From: Oscheius dolichura
Lineage: Eukaryota > Nematoda > Chromadorea > Rhabditida > Rhabditidae
NCBI GenBank assembly: GCA_932521035.1
Contig: OW051492.1
Location: forward strand, 1,240,001 to 1,304,000
Length of the DNA: 64,000 bases
Direction of reading: 5' to 3'
Made by a program: the position numbers and the translations under genes
Part shown: positions 34,862 to 48,437 of the stretch, one piece after another
Layout of the letters: each line of letters starts with the position of its first letter
How positions within the stretch are numbered: position 1 is the stretch's first letter
Notes under the pieces: generated by a model
What the model was told of the DNA's origin: nothing
The model's database searches: none
What the model saw: the letters and a program-made list of their open reading frames with translations, nothing else

Positions 34862-36740
34862 TCACATAACATTGACACGATTTAGATGTTTTTTCCCGAG
34901 AGAATAAGGCCGTAGAATGATAAACTGTAGCGTTCCAAGAACAAAAGGCATGAAGAAAGTGAGAAGACCCATTCCTTCTACCAGTGAAGCCGTAATTGTT
35001 TTATCCGATGTGTAATCCTGAACCACATTTGAAAAAAGGCAAGAAAAATAATTACCGCATATCCAAACTTATTCAGGAAATATACTGAAAAGATTGGAGC
35101 TAATGACTGAGCTGGTTTTGTAAACAGTGCATTAACGCTGAATATAATTGACGAAATCGGGGATCTAAGATCATTTTACAAAGAAAAAAAGAAATGACCA
35201 ACGTTCTATTATGCCGTTTAGAGTCGTCGTCGATAAAGTCGGAAAAGACTATGTTGAACATTGGAGCAACAGAGTGAACATTAATACTGAAACGATAAAG
35301 AAAGCTAAAAGGAATCGCGGAACAAAATACCTATCTAGTAACATAAAAGCCATAACCGCATACGGATTAGAGGAAAAAAAGTAGAACGCAGAAGATAAAG
35401 CGGTAAGAACGTAAGAGATCATCATAAGACGGTAGGCTCCGTATTTAGTGACAATACGTTCGTTCAATATTAAAAGAATCTGGAGAAAAAGAACTATGAT
35501 ACTGTAAAATCCAAGCCTGTGGTCCTAGCGTTAGAACGCCAAAAAAAATACTGAGCTTCAATGAGCCTTTAGGAAGCACATTTTGTGATATTAGGATTTC
35601 AACGGCGGTAGAGGCGAAATTAAGATGGGCGACACTCCTGCAATGTGGTATTTTATTCAGTTTTAAAGTAGTCAAACCGGGCCTGATGGATAAAATTGCA
35701 TCCTACCAGTATCTGAAAATCTCGAGCCATACAAATGTCTTTTGTAACGTTCCAGGCAAAATCGAACGTACTAAAAAGCAGGATTAAAACCAACACTTTC
35801 TTACCTCGGTTGCGAAGAATCTGTATGGGTAGAATCGGAAAGTAAGTGTTCCTTATCTTCCGTAGACACGGTTGGTAAACCTCCTTTATACGCACCAGTA
35901 ATACAATAGCACCCGTAAGCAATAATACCAACAACAATTGCTATTATCCGAAATGCATCCATGTTCTGAATAAGATTAGAAAACATCATAAAAGTTGATA
36001 CCTCCAAACTATGACTGAGCTTTTCTGTGATAGCAATAATGTTAACTGACAATAATATGCTAATTTGGCTGGCTTTCATAGCAGCTACTCGAAGACGTGG
36101 TTCTTTTGTTGTATCGGCAAAAAGTGCACTCCATGCAACTCCCATCGCACTATATTTTTAGGATAAAGCTGAAAAAATCATGATTTACCTGAAGAAAGCA
36201 TCGTAGAAGAATAGGGATAGAATGAGATGAATACCTTCTAACCAAGAGCCTGTAGTTGACCATGGAAACCACATAAAAATAAACGAGGCTATTAGAAATG
36301 GTGAAAAGTATTTGATAACAGTAGCGCGATTATTTAACCATGATCCTGGTTTATCCTGAATACCAGGTCAACAATTATAGATAAATTACCTGGAAATATC
36401 CAAAGAGCGGATCGTTAATGGCATTCCAAACCATAAAAAGACCCTGAGCTGTGTTAAACCAAAACTGGGGGACGTGAAACACATTCAGGTAGACTTTTAC
36501 ATAATAGAACATAAACATGGACTGAAAGAGAAGTTGATAGCGATAGATGACAAGGCTTACTTGGGTAAGACTAAGTGCGAATTGTCCACATGCCAGCGCT
36601 ATAAGTGGATTGTTCGTTTTCAATCTGCAATGTTACTGTACGAGAATATCGAATAAAAGAGCATACCTAATCATTTTCATGGCTTCATTAATTTTTTCTA
36701 TTGCTCTGTGCCAACTAGAAGGTGTGACCTGAAAGTACAT
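34862..36740 (-). CDS. MFSD13A/TMEM180-like major-facilitator membrane protein
   Basis: Start MYFQVTPSSWHRAIEKINEA at 36740, followed by LKTNNPLIALACGQFALSLT, LNVFHVPQFWFNTAQGLFMV and WNAINDPLFGYFQ. That segment is characteristic of the TMEM180 family. MGVAWSALFADTTKEPRLRV (about 36145) is the family loop between helices. About twelve hydrophobic helices follow to FIILRPYSLGKKHLNRVNVM and the stop at 34862. An acidic/Ser cytosolic loop (EHLLSDSTHTDSSQ) sits in the middle. Substrate unknown. It is divergently transcribed from sec-5 across about 270 bp. The ATG chosen coincides with a possible acceptor (TACTTTCAG), so a further upstream exon is possible. Confidence 0.8.
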
Positions 36741-37007
36741 TGTTTTTGCTATCCTTGCTATCAAAAAGGGCACGAAACAAAAACAACTTGAGAGCAAACC
36801 AAAACAAAGAGGCAGCTGTTGACAACGTGGGTAATTTATTCCTGCACCAAACTTTTTGTACCTACGCGGATCGGTGATTTGAATAACTTTTGCTCCGAGA
36901 TGTGCTCTTCTTTTCTCACTCTTTGCTTCTTTTTCTGCTTTATGATTCCAATATTTTTAGAAAACGGATTCTACAGTAGATAAAATATAATAGAAAGCAG
37001 TGAATCG
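36741..37007. promoter_or_regulatory. Divergent promoter region between MFSD13A-like gene and sec-5
   Basis: 267 bp between the two inferred start codons, transcribed outward on both sides. AT-rich; no specific site claimed. Confidence 0.5.
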
Positions 37008-40000
37008 ATGTCCGATTTGGATGCTTCAAGAAAGAGCGGCCCACCAACGGTGACTGGTCTCTCTCCAACAGAAGGTGAATTGTTTTTTGCTAGCTTTGAA
37101 GTATTTCTATTTTAGGAACACCTGGAACACAAGTTGTCATACGAGGAGAAGATTTAGGAGTTGATCAAGATGATATACTTATGCTATTCATTTGCGGCAC
37201 GGATTGTCTTCATTCGGCAAAGTAATTCATCAATTTTGAAGCCTATACATGATGTTTTAGATGGAAGTCATCTTCAAAAATAATAGCACGAGTTGGTCAA
37301 GCGAATCGCGGTTTGGGAGAAGTGAAAATTGCTACGAAATCCGGTGGAAGAGGAATTTCCCATGTGAAATTTAGGAACTATTCTTGTTGTTCTTTGTAGA
37401 ATTCATGTTTTTAGGATTTTTATTGCTCAAATTGGTCCACTTGAAGAAAGTGCTTTATGGGTTGACGAATCACGAACAGTGCCAGGACGAGAGGTGCATT
37501 TTTGAATGCTATATTCTGAAGCGTATATTTTCAGGCAGTTAGAGTTGTTGCTCAAGCAAATGATGATCGCGATGCTCTTGGTTTGATGCCATCAAAGAAA
37601 ATGGATCTCAGTTTATTACAAAAAGAATTTCCCGACGGCTCTGGTAACTTGCGAATGGAGAGCTTCAATCCACAATGGTATCTTCTGGAGAATCATTGTG
37701 AAACACCGTAGATTTTCTTATGTAATTATCATTTATGTTTGTTTTAGAATTGAGGATTTACGAGAAGCAATCAGAAATATGGAATTAGCAAAAGCAGACG
37801 AAGTGAAGAAGAATGAACAAATTCACAAATCCAATCTTTACTCTCTGATTAATTGTGTGGATACCCTTGCAGCCCTCCACGATGAGATTGAAAAAAGCGA
37901 CGAGAATGGAGATTTTAAAATCATCAAAAACATAGCCAACGAAGTAAGCAATGCTCATTTTCTTCAACGGAATTTTACAGATCAGCGAAGCACGAAACCG
38001 TGCGGAAAATGTCTTCAAAGATGTGCTGACCAGAAAAGATAAAGCGGACGCTACCAGAAACGCTCTCTCTGTATTGACACGATTCAAATTCATATTCTTC
38101 TTATCGAAAAGCATAGATGATCATATGAAAAAGGTAACTGTCTCCACGTATTATGAAGATTAACAATTTCAGGGAGAATATTTGACTATTTTGAATGACT
38201 ACACTCGTGCAAAGGCTCTTTATAAAAATACTACAGTTCCGCTATTCCAAGAAGGTTATTTCTTCGTCTTTATCATTCTACCATTGGTGTGATTTCAGTA
38301 ATGCAGCAGTTGGATGCTAAAATGGAAGATTTCAAAGAGGAAGTCAAACATAAGCTTATAGACACGCCTGCTTCCTATGAGGAGCAGAGTAAGCTTATAA
38401 AATATTTAAAAGTATGTGCCTTTATTCCTGTAAATGATAACTACCACATTTTTTTTAGATTCTCGAACCTGAATCCGATCCTACCTGGGAATGTATACGC
38501 GCATATCATTGTTGGCTAGAGGATATTATGTGGAAAATTCAAGGAGACCATCATGCTAAAGGTATTGGTCAATATTTTCTTTTTAATATTATTTTCCAGC
38601 TGTTGAAGCCGCTAAATCTCGAAGTAATGGTAGATTTTCGATGGTAGAAACAGATGAGCGACAACTATTTGTTGCCAACATTACTTCTGTGCTAAGCAAC
38701 AAACTTCAATCATTTTGGAAGCTTTCTAGTTCATATAACACCTCGGATGGTAGATGGGCTCAACATCAGGAAGATATCAATGTTTGTTTTCATATTTTTT
38801 TTTCTTTATAGTTTGTTTTTAGATGATGTTAACGAATACTCTTAATGCAGCCTCTTGGCTTATTTTAAATGCTTTGATACCAGAGCTACTACCTCCTGAA
38901 AAGACACAAATGTAAGTCTTACCTTTAGTTTTAACCAGTATTGAAAAACAATTATAGGTATGCTTCTAAATTTGTTAAATGGCCTGAAGTATCACCGGGC
39001 CTAAGAAGTATAGTTTTGGTCAACTGTTTGAAAACCATTCGTGCATTTATAACAAACTTATTGGAATGCCAGTTTAGTAACTATCAAATACAGCCACTCC
39101 TGGAAATTTCTATGATGGTTAGGATGAAAGTAATTGCTAATGTTATAGAAAAAACAATTGAAAGTAAGTTTTAAGCTTTTCTACTAATTCCACAAATAAT
39201 TGTAGATATTCAACTGCTGTATAAGAAAGAAAATTGGCAGCAGGAATTTTTCGATACAGGCGTTTCAAAAACGACCCTTCCTGACTTGTATGAAAATGAG
39301 GTAGTTTTTCTTTCTTTTTCGCGTAAAATCTGTTTCAGGTATGCGAATGTATTTCTTCAATACGCGATGCTTTGGCTACAAATGGATATCCTGGAGAAAA
39401 TTGTTTATTTTCTAAGGAGAATTATCGAACAGAACTTATTCGCTTTTTTGTTGAAGTCCTCCGATCAATTAAGAAATGTATTGAAATGTAAGCTAAATTT
39501 TATTCGAAAATTTCTTTTCCTTTAGTCTTCTAGGTCAAAGGAAAATTCCAATAAAATTACAAGAGCAAGGAAAATGGGAAGACGAAGAAAACACAGTGAT
39601 AACACCACGAAAATTACTTATTTCAATATGCAACCTGGAATATGTTATGGAATCATCATTAATAAATATAAGCAAACGAATGAATGACAGTGGAATCAAA
39701 TATGCTGATGTTATTTTTGAGGTAGTTCTATTTTCTCGTTCTAAATGTGTCACATTTCAGCATAGCAGGAAAATAATTGGAGACTATAGAAAAATCTTAA
39801 TAGAAGAAATGTACATTCGAATGAAACTGCAAATGTTCCAGGAATTAGTAGAATCTTGCAATTATGATTATATTCCCGATGAAGGTAATTCGGAGTTCTT
39901 TTTGATCATTTTAGGGTAATTTTAGATGTTTCTGATTATGCAAAAGAGATGATGATGTGCTTTGTATTACAGCAAGCTGAATTGGAACTGCATTCACCTC

Positions 40001-40403
40001 AAATGATCATAGATTGTATGCAGGTATCCTTAAAGTTTTAATTAGATTTCGTTTTATCATTTCAGATGACAGTACAACGCGTAATAGAACTTCTTCTTGG
40101 TCATATCTCTGCATCTCCTCCTAATACAACGTCTACAACTCAACAATGTGTTATAGACCTTTGTGCTCTTGAAGAAACACTAGATTCTTATATGACTCTT
40201 CAAACTAGGACAAATTTAAACAGTTTCCGTGCTGGTATGATAGGAGCTGTTGATCAACAGTTAGTTTTATCTTCCTTATTTATTCGTTGTTTATTTACAG
40301 AAAATTAGCCCGTTGTCTTAATAATATGAGAAGTGCTATGAGACTAGCAATTGACAGTCTGGATAGACATACAGAAGATGATTTAAATACCTCGAGTATC
40401 TAA
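37008..40403 (+). CDS. sec-5: Exocyst complex component 2 (Sec5)
   Basis: Starts MSDLDASRKSGPPTVTGLSP with an N-terminal IPT/TIG domain (TGLSPTEGTPGTQVVIRGED, LMLFICGTDCLHSAK, SGGRGISHVKFRIFIAQIGP, LEESALWVDESRTVPGRE). A long helical exocyst region follows: KMDLSLLQKEFPDGSGNLRM, FNPQWYLLENH, IEDLREAIRNMELAKADEVK, AARNRAENVFKDVLTRKDKA-like text, KGEYLTILNDYTRAKALYKN, and then the C-terminal rod to SAMRLAIDSLDRHTEDDLNT. TAA is at 40401. Many short introns. In yeast and animals Sec5 is a subunit of the octameric exocyst that tethers secretory vesicles to the plasma membrane; its TIG domain binds Ral in animals. A TTTCATTTCAG acceptor 190 nt downstream precedes the next gene, so the two could form an operon. 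Confidence 0.9.
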
Positions 40404-40599
40404 ATTTTACATTTCATGCAGGTAATTTGTATGTTTTACTTTATTTCGGTGCTTTTTTGCCATTGTACAACTGTGATACTGTTTAAATTATGTATAAATC
40501 TATTAAATGTTTTTTCTAAACTTTTTGTTTTATTTTACAACGGTAAATCGATGTTTTTACTTATAAGACGGTTGTAATTCATCTTTTCATTTCAGTAAA

Positions 40600-42420
40600 A
40601 TGAGCACATTGTCTATTTCGTCACTAGTATGCATTATAATTATTTGTATTTATCCCTTTATTGGCTGGTTATTGGAATCATGGGTGAGTTGGGCTTTTTC
40701 TGAAATACACAGTTATTTAGGTAAAAAGTGTAAATGGATATGAGTTAGGAAATCGAAGAAGATTTGTTTCTGTAATTAAATTAGAGCTTGCAATGACAGT
40801 ATTGAATATTTTTATTTACCGACAACTTCTTAAATATTTCGATGCCCAAGAAGAAGATTCAAAAGCTGAACGACGATGCCATGCGGTAATTCATTTTATT
40901 TGGTATTTATGTTTTTCTAAATACTTTAGATATGGAGAAATCGAAGCTCTGTTGGTCTAATATTCTTTTCAATTTTTTCTCAGTTAATTTACTTTATGTA
41001 TTATGCACCTCCATGGCTTCAGGTGAATTATTTCAATCAATTTGAAGAATATGATCTTTAGTGGCTACTCTTTGATATTTCTACAATAAGTTGTGGATTG
41101 TGGACGAATTTGCTAGCATTTGTTTGTGGATTTTGGTTGGTTAACACTTTGAGAGGACTATTTCTTGTATGCTTTACCTCAAAAATGGGAAAACTCTTAT
41201 TTAGAGAATCTATTGTACCAAATACCTTATTGAAATAGTTAGTCAAGTAAAACTATTCAGAAATTTAATATTTGAACGCAGAAGCCAGATAAGGTGAGAT
41301 TTTCATTTCTACGTGGTCCTATTTATTAAATAATTCAGATTTACGATAATAATTACGCTTATATTGTCTTTTTTGATGTGGGCTACATGTGATATTATCA
41401 GAGTAAAAGAAAGAACACTTCATATTCCCGTTTGTTTTGAATTTTATTTAAAAAAATAGAATATTTCAGAATTTCTCCGGTGAACATGGTCAAGTTAAAT
41501 TTGCTGTTATCTCAGATATTCATGCTGGAGCAAGTGTCTACAAAGAGCAGGTACCACCTTTATTACTCCATAAATATTTCATGTGTTTCAGGTTTCAAAT
41601 GTAATTGACCGGTTGCTTACTCTCGATGTGAATGCTGTCCTTATAGTTGGAGATATGGTTGATGGTCCTGTGAAAGATATAGAAGATCGTGTAGCTCCGT
41701 TTTGGTCTGTTTTTTTTGTGAATATTTGTATTTATTTATTTTTGTTCAGGCAACTTCCGCGACGATTTCCCACCTATTTTGTAACTGGCAATCATGATTA
41801 TTATTATGGAGATGTAATGGAATGGGTAAAATTATATCAAAGAATGGGTATCCATGTCCTCAACAACAAGTAAGATCATTTTTTTTTTGAATAAAATTTT
41901 CAGTCATACTCTCTTCAAAGGGATTTGTTTAGCTGGAGTCAATGATATTTCAAGTGGAAAGATGGGGTAAGTCTTTATCAGTTTTGTTGAAGTATTGAAT
42001 TATTTCAGAATTAAAAATCATGAGTCGAATGTCACAAGTGCCATAAAATATTGTCCACCAAACAGCACAAAAATTTTGATGGCACATAACCCGGCTACAG
42101 TTGGAGATATTCCTAAAATTGATTTAGAAAAAATCGATCTTATTCTTTCTGGTTAGTTTTGATTTTTCACCTTGTATTCCGCTACTTTTTACAGGGCATA
42201 CTCATGCTGGTCAATTTTACGTCGTTGTTCCTGCTGTATATTGGATGTTACCCTATTTTTATGGATTGTATGATTTACCAGTAGGTGGAAAATTAATGGT
42301 ATCTGCAGGAACTTTGTATCAGGTAAGGTATTTTTTTTAAATGTTGAAAAGTTATTTCAGGGTCCGAATATGAAAATGTTAGGAATGTCAGAAATTTGGG
42401 TAGTTACGTTAGAAAAATAA
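40600..42420 (+). CDS. Membrane metallophosphoesterase (TMPPE-like)
   Basis: MSTLSISSLVCIIIICIYPF starts four to five N-terminal membrane helices. The calcineurin-like phosphoesterase domain follows: FAVISDIHAGASV (DxH), VLIVGDMVDG (GDxxDG), YFVTGNHDYYYGD (GNH[DE]), LMAHNPATVGDI and LILSGHTHAGQFY (GHTHAGQ). The metal-binding residues are all present. The C-terminus is MSEIWVVTLEK. The ATG lies four bases after TTTCATTTCAG, a good trans-splice acceptor. The family is known as transmembrane protein with metallophosphoesterase domain; its substrate is not established. Confidence 0.88.
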
Positions 42421-42737
42421 ATATGAAAGAAAAAAATAAAAAATAAAAAGAAAAAAATTATTTTCCCAGGAAGGATTCTGGTACTAACAGGGCTTTATTA
42501 TAGATACTGGTACAGATAATAGTTGTGACATAGTCTTTCAAATTGTTTCTATGCTAATAAATTATTGATTGCTTTCGTCTTTTTCTATCTATAACAAGCG
42601 GAGCTCCAGCATTACCTTCGTTCTTTCGTGAATTAACATTTCCACGACCAAAACAGTGAAGAGCTTCTTGGAAAAGAGTCGGACAAGTAAGGCATTTCTC
42701 TGTTGAGTATCCATTCCTTTCAATTCCGAGTTTTAAG

Positions 42738-44233
42738 ATGCCCTGGTATCCGTTGAACCAGATCGATGTGAAAACTAACGGTTTGGAAGAGAAAGGGCTC
42801 TACATTAAACCCCCATACAAGCCAATATTTGATACGACCACTCTACAGGTCTTAAGTCCTCCCAATCGTAAAGAAAAAGACCCTTTTAGGCGGAACAATT
42901 TCAACCCACGGATCCGGGATGTATCAGAATAGAAATGACTGCATATCCCCGCCCTGAGGTCGATTGGTACTGGCAGAAAATAAAAATTAAACGAAAAACA
43001 GGTAAGTTCTTACAAAGAAATTCAATTGAAATGAACTGAATTCCAGTCATTCTTTTCCAGATAAATGTGAATCGCTGGTAACAGATCTCGGGAATGATCG
43101 CTATCTGTGTGAATTAAAAGTGCATGCTTTTTCTATTTATGATGCTGGTGATTATAGAATAGTTGTGGGTTTTATTTACCCATCCAAGGGAAAAAAGCTG
43201 AATTTAGGCAACAAGCAGAATAGGAAAATCTGTCTATACTTTTAATATAAAAGCGGATCCGGAGCGGAATAAGCCAAGAATTTTAGAAGGGCCGATTTCT
43301 CGATACTTAGGAGATCATAAGTAGGAAAAAAAATAATAAAGAAAGATATTTTTTTATAGATATCGGTTAGAATTGACAGCATGGTGTCCAGAATTTGAGC
43401 GATGTGTTTGGGAGAAATGGAGGAAGAATGAACGAAAAGGAACACAAAAAAGCGTGCTAATAGATCTCAAAGCTAAATGTACTAACTCTGATGAGTACAG
43501 AATAAGTTAGTAATTTTCTAATTTTGAAATAATTATAATAAACCTAAAAAAATACATATCTTTATAGAAAGGGGTGCTATTGAAAGAGATGGCGCGGAAG
43601 GAATTTATGACATCTTTTTGGAAATATCAGAAGCGACTATAAATGATCGAGGAACATATAGGTTTAGAATTGTGAGGCTTTCCCTAATTATAATCAATTT
43701 CAGATGCATAATTTATGACAAAAATAATATGCTTTCCTGCATTTTTTCATTAGTTCTCGATATTGGAGACATCATTGGCCGGCCGGAGCTGTACAGTGAA
43801 CCAAGAATATTTCAAATGGTGAGTGGAATAATAATAAAAACCTGCTTTTCTACAGAAAACGGAAAATATAATTATGGCCTTCTGTATTCGCTCTAGTGAT
43901 CCTCTCAAATATTCATGGGTTCTCCCAAGCGGCGAAACAGTTCAACAGGATAAGTTGGATGGCCGCGACAAGATGGTATTCACCCAGAGGAAATTGAAAC
44001 CTCCTAGCGGAGAAGATCACCTTTACGAAGGAAAGTTGGATCTCAATCACTGGTAGTTAGTTGCCAACCTCGAAAGATAAAAAAATTCAATCATTTTCAG
44101 CTTTGCTCAAAAAGGGCACTATACTTGCTTGGCTGAAAATAGATATGGTATCCTGCAAATCAAATTCGAATTAAAAGTGACCCCTAAAATGATGGACAAC
44201 AAATCACGCTGGTATGAAGAATTGTATGGATAA
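42738..44233 (+). CDS. Multi-Ig-domain protein
   Basis: Starts MPWYPLNQIDVKTNGLEEKG. A 42-nt intron (42849-42890) joins TTLQ to AEQFQPTDPGC, IEMTAYPRPEVDWYWQ. The first Ig domain has the W core and LKVHAFSIYDAGDYRI (DxGxY). The second includes LELTAWCPEFERCVWEKW and LEISEATINDRGTYR. The third reads IIMAFCIRSSDPLKYSWVLP, FAQKGHYTCLAENRYGILQI and KFELKVTPKM. The DxGxY and YTCLAEN motifs are diagnostic of I-set domains. No signal peptide or membrane segment is seen, so it may be a cytoplasmic, muscle-type Ig protein, or the start may be further upstream. Identity within the nematode Ig family is not resolved. Confidence 0.75.
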
Positions 44234-44317
44234 AACTTGTACTTCAAATATTTTACTACAATCTCCTACAATCTAGAAATTTTTAAAAGATCTGAAAAAA
44301 AACAATGAGACAGTTAA

Positions 44318-47300
44318 CTAACACAGCTTTGATAAGGCTTCTGTACATCTTTCACAATGCGAGCCAAATATTCGATTCATTTTACGACACCGCTCACAGT
44401 GTTTTCCAAGATTTTCTTCTTTTATAAGAACATCTGCTTCGTCTTTGGAAGCAATCATCTCTATATGGGATACTCCCAGCAGTTCGCAAAGCTCCGAAGT
44501 AAAAGAGCTAGAAGTAGCCATAACCGGCAATAGTATATTTCTATCCTTCTCGGAAGCACATATGATAATATCCTGAAGAGAGGAATAAAATAAAGAAGCA
44601 AGGAACAGTACTTACTAGTTTACTGACATCTCTTTTAGGACCCGCTTTTTCAGCAAGAATTTCCCGTAATTTCACAATAAATTGCATTATTTCATCCAAA
44701 CAACTATTTAATTGAAATGGTAGTTCGCATTCATCTGTCTGCATCAAAGCAAGATTCCTTAGTATCTAAAGTAAACTTTATTATCTATGATAACATTTAG
44801 CAGACCTTTTTATTTTCCTCTGAATAAGGAAGATGTTGAAAAAATTCACTGGACATATGAGGAAGAATTGGAGAGGTAATCAACGCTAACAGAGTGCCTG
44901 TTTTATGAAGTGTATATTGAGCAGCAATATGTTCGTCGGATCCAGGAGCCGCACAGTATAACCTATCCCGAACGTAATTCTGGAATAACAGTGAATTTGA
45001 AGGAAGAACAACTAAAACATACCACATAATTGCTGCTAAGATTTCGCTGGGTAAACTGTAAAACATCGTTCATAACAGAACGGAATTTATAATTACTATA
45101 GTATTGACCAGCCCGTCGAAGAAGGGAATAAGACTCTCGCAAAATATACTAGAATATCTGGAATAAAAGGCAAAATGTCCGTCAGCTTTACCTGATCTAA
45201 TATCCTAGGATAAACAGGAATTTCCCCTTGATAACCGTAGCAACTCCCTAGTAGAAAACGGAAAGAGTTGCGTAAAATAACTACCTATAACTGGCAAGAT
45301 ACATTTAAAAGACCAAGCAAACCTTTTTATCTATGTCTGCTATAACTTTCTCTCCAATTCGAGATTCTCCAGCATTTTCAGAGCCTGCTAAAGCTACCCA
45401 AAGTCTAAGACCATCTGCTCCGAGGGCTTTCTGCCGAAGGGAACCGTCCGTCACCAGCTCTGGATCAACCACATTTCCAATGGATTTAGACATTTTCTTG
45501 TTATCGTCGTCTACACAAAATCCATGCACAAGGACACGTTTGTAAGGAAGTTTTTCCTAAAATGGAAAATCTCAAAAATGAAAGATAAATTTACATTTAT
45601 GGCATATGATGTTAGAAGAAGAGACTGAAACCATCCTCTGAATTGATCAACACCTTCAAGAACGACATCAGCTGGCTTCTAAATATGTTTTATATGATAA
45701 TGTTGCAAACATACATCAGAATTAGCTTCATCATAACTTTTTCTGGCACAATGCCAAGCCATTCCACTATCAATCCAAACGTCCATAATTTCTGTGCCTT
45801 TACGAAATCCTGTGGTGTTATCGACACCTATAGAAGACTTAACCTGAAAATGTTACTGTAAAATAGAGTCACACGACACTAAAATAAAAAAAACACAAAA
45901 AACGACCTCCGGTGTCAAAAGTTGATCGATATTGGAAGACCACCAATAATCAGGGCCTAGTTCGGCTATAAGGTCGGCTGCTCTGTTGGCTAATACTTCG
46001 GAAAAATAAGCAGATCCTAAAAATAAATAAATTTATCTCTAAAGAAAAACAAACCTTTAGAATCAAACACTACAGGAATGGGAACACCCCAAACTCGCTG
46101 ACGAGAAATACACCATGATTGGCGAGTAGTTACAAATTTTTCTAAATTGGCCGAAAGATCTACAATATTTTTTTGTAAATCACAAAATATAAGGTTACCT
46201 GATTGCCCTCCTCCTATTCGAATATCTTTAATTGCTGCGGCTGCAGACTGCCCCAACTTTTGAATGTCTATGAACCATTGTGCGCTACTTCGAATAATAA
46301 CGGGCATCTTTGTCCTCCAATCATAGGGATACGAGTGTACATATTTTCCCACGTGTAAAAAGTCTTTCTTGAGCAACCTGAAGTCGAATAATGCCTGTGA
46401 AAACAAAGCCTCACTTCAAAACTTCTTTTTGTCCATCGCCAAGCACTTCTTTCCCTTCTAAGGTGTGTCCCATATGACGAGTATAGCATCCCTTCTCGTC
46501 GACAAAGCTTCTTACCTTTTCTCCGTTCTTCAATGCCAAATTGTAGTCCTGATGGCCATGAGCGTAACTAGTATGGACAAGACCCGTTCCCATATTCATT
46601 GTAACATGCTCTCCGGATATTATGGGAAGGGCAAGCTCATTGTACCTGAAGCAACTAACGATATATCACATTTACCAACAAACCAGCAACTTTGATAATG
46701 TTTTCCTACCAACTCTTTACCACTTATTGTGCCGAGAACATTCAAAGAGCGTTGCATTTCAGCAGCGAATGACTCTTTTAAATCTTTTGCAATAATATAA
46801 ACATGGATATAAGGATCTCTAAAATACAGGTGAATTCTGTATTGCGCAATAGATTACTTTCGCTCATTGTCGAATTGAACAGCTAAATATTCCGCTGAAT
46901 CAGATACAGCAATAGCATTATTAACCGGTAATGTCCACGGTGTCGACGTCCATATCTAGAAAGTACAAACGCTTGATAATGAAATTACTTACCGCAAGAT
47001 AAGTAACAATGGGCCTTTCACGGGGATCTGGTGGAATTTTCAAGTCACTAGAGGATATATCAATTGCTTTAAAGCGGAAATATGCTGATGTGCTTCTGTG
47101 CTTTTCGTTATATTCCAGTTCGGATTCTGCTAATGCTGATCGCGAACTTGGCGACCTGCATTTATAGATATTGATATAAAAACAATGTGACCCTACCAAT
47201 AAACAGGCTTAAACGATCTGTATATTAACCCTTTAGATATCAGCTTGCCAAACATTCTCAGTTGTTCCGCTACATAAAATTTATCCATCGTCAAGTATGG

Positions 47301-47930
47301 ATTAGACCAATCGGCAGACACTCCCCATCTTCTAAACAAGATACAAATGTAAACGTAAACTAATAAAAAATACTTAAAACTATGCATCTGCTTAGCAATC
47401 GCTTCACTAGCTACCTCTCTAGCCATCTGCCTAATTTCTATTGGACTTTTATCCTAAAGAAACACATACAGAATATTCTGAATAAAACACCTAACCTGGA
47501 CATTTTTAGTTATTTTCAACTCTATGGGCAAGCCGTGACAATCCCAACCGGGACGAAAGCGAACTTTATAACCAAGAGCTATTCTACTTTTAACAATAAA
47601 ATCTTTTAAAATTTTGTTTATAGCATGCCCAGTATGAGTAGAACCGTTTGCGAATGGAGGGCCATCGAGAAGTTCGAAACTGAAATGACGAGGGTATACA
47701 CCAATTACATTTATTACATCGGCCTAGGCTTATTTCGTTGCCATTCATAGAGATCGTTTAATCCGCCAGCGATGGCTAAATGTTGGTCTAATTGAGCTCT
47801 TTCCGTAGATTTTATGTGGTTCACAAAGTTTGTTTTCGGCAGAAAGATGTCTTTCTTCTTTTTTGCCTCTTTTTCACTCGTTAACGGGCGCTTCAGTAGA
47901 ACCAGTCTATGTTTATGAATTATAAGTAAC
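44318..47930 (-). CDS. iars-2: Mitochondrial isoleucyl-tRNA synthetase
   Basis: Class I synthetase blocks in order: KTNFVNHIK (about 47830), [20 protein letters not shown] (HTGHA, the HIGH motif, about 47640), DCHGLPIEL region, [18 protein letters not shown] (46060-46140), [30 protein letters not shown] (KMSKS at about 45490), [19 protein letters not shown], then the anticodon-binding helices. It ends with a zinc-knuckle tail (KHCERCRKM... [11 protein letters not shown], stop at 44318). The Cys4 tail and overall layout are those of bacterial/mitochondrial IleRS, not the cytosolic enzyme. Its 5' end abuts the PSMG3-like gene, and no in-frame ATG is visible between them, so start and targeting peptide are unresolved. 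Confidence 0.88.
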
Positions 47931-47942
47931 GTATGTTAAAAA

Positions 47943-48437
47943 ATACCTTAAGATAGGCTTCAATCTGGGTAATGGCCGTGCTGATAAGTTCAATGGAGAG
48001 GCCATCAAAACCTGAAACCGAGCACACTTTATTTTTTGTAATGAACAGCTAACCTAAGGACACAATCAGCTTTCTTCGCCTCTTACTAGCTGCTAAAGCA
48101 ATAACCAGTCGCCGAATAAAAAGGTCCGACTGAGGGCACTAAATTTGTGGATTATCTACAGGGCTAGGAGAAAAAAAAACCTCGTCAGATCCAAGTAGAA
48201 GCTTTGTGTCGTATTCTACTCTTGACTGATTCGATTGAGCCTCTGAGATTGCTTGCTCAGGAAAAATAACCTGGACTACTTGTCCGATGCGTTCCAATGA
48301 TGTAAATACCTAAAAAATAAAACCGCTGAATAAAAGAGATAACTTACAATGAAGTCAAGATTGTCGTGCTGGGTAATGGAAAAATGAACTGCCTGCTGAT
48401 CTTTTGAAAATGAAAGATCGTGAAAAACTGGAGGCAT
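47943..48437 (-). CDS. Proteasome assembly chaperone 3-like protein (PSMG3/PAC3-like)
   Basis: Start MPPVFHDLSFSKDQQAVHFS at 48437. Next are VFTSLERIGQVVQVIFPEQA, a short Ser/Gln-rich loop, EYDTKLLLGSDE, CPQSDLFIRRLVIALAASKR and IVSLGFDGLSIELISTAITQ, ending IEAYLK at 47947. Pattern and length (about 120-130 aa) resemble PSMG3, in particular the VLLGQDEPLIHVFAKNLVAF-like segment of the family; the call rests on that pattern only. PSMG3 with PSMG4 assists assembly of the proteasome alpha ring. The final codon AAG is followed by GTATTT, so the last exon either ends shortly after an intron (in frame 0: [10 protein letters not shown] then stop, about 47872) or continues into the synthetase. Confidence 0.6.
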
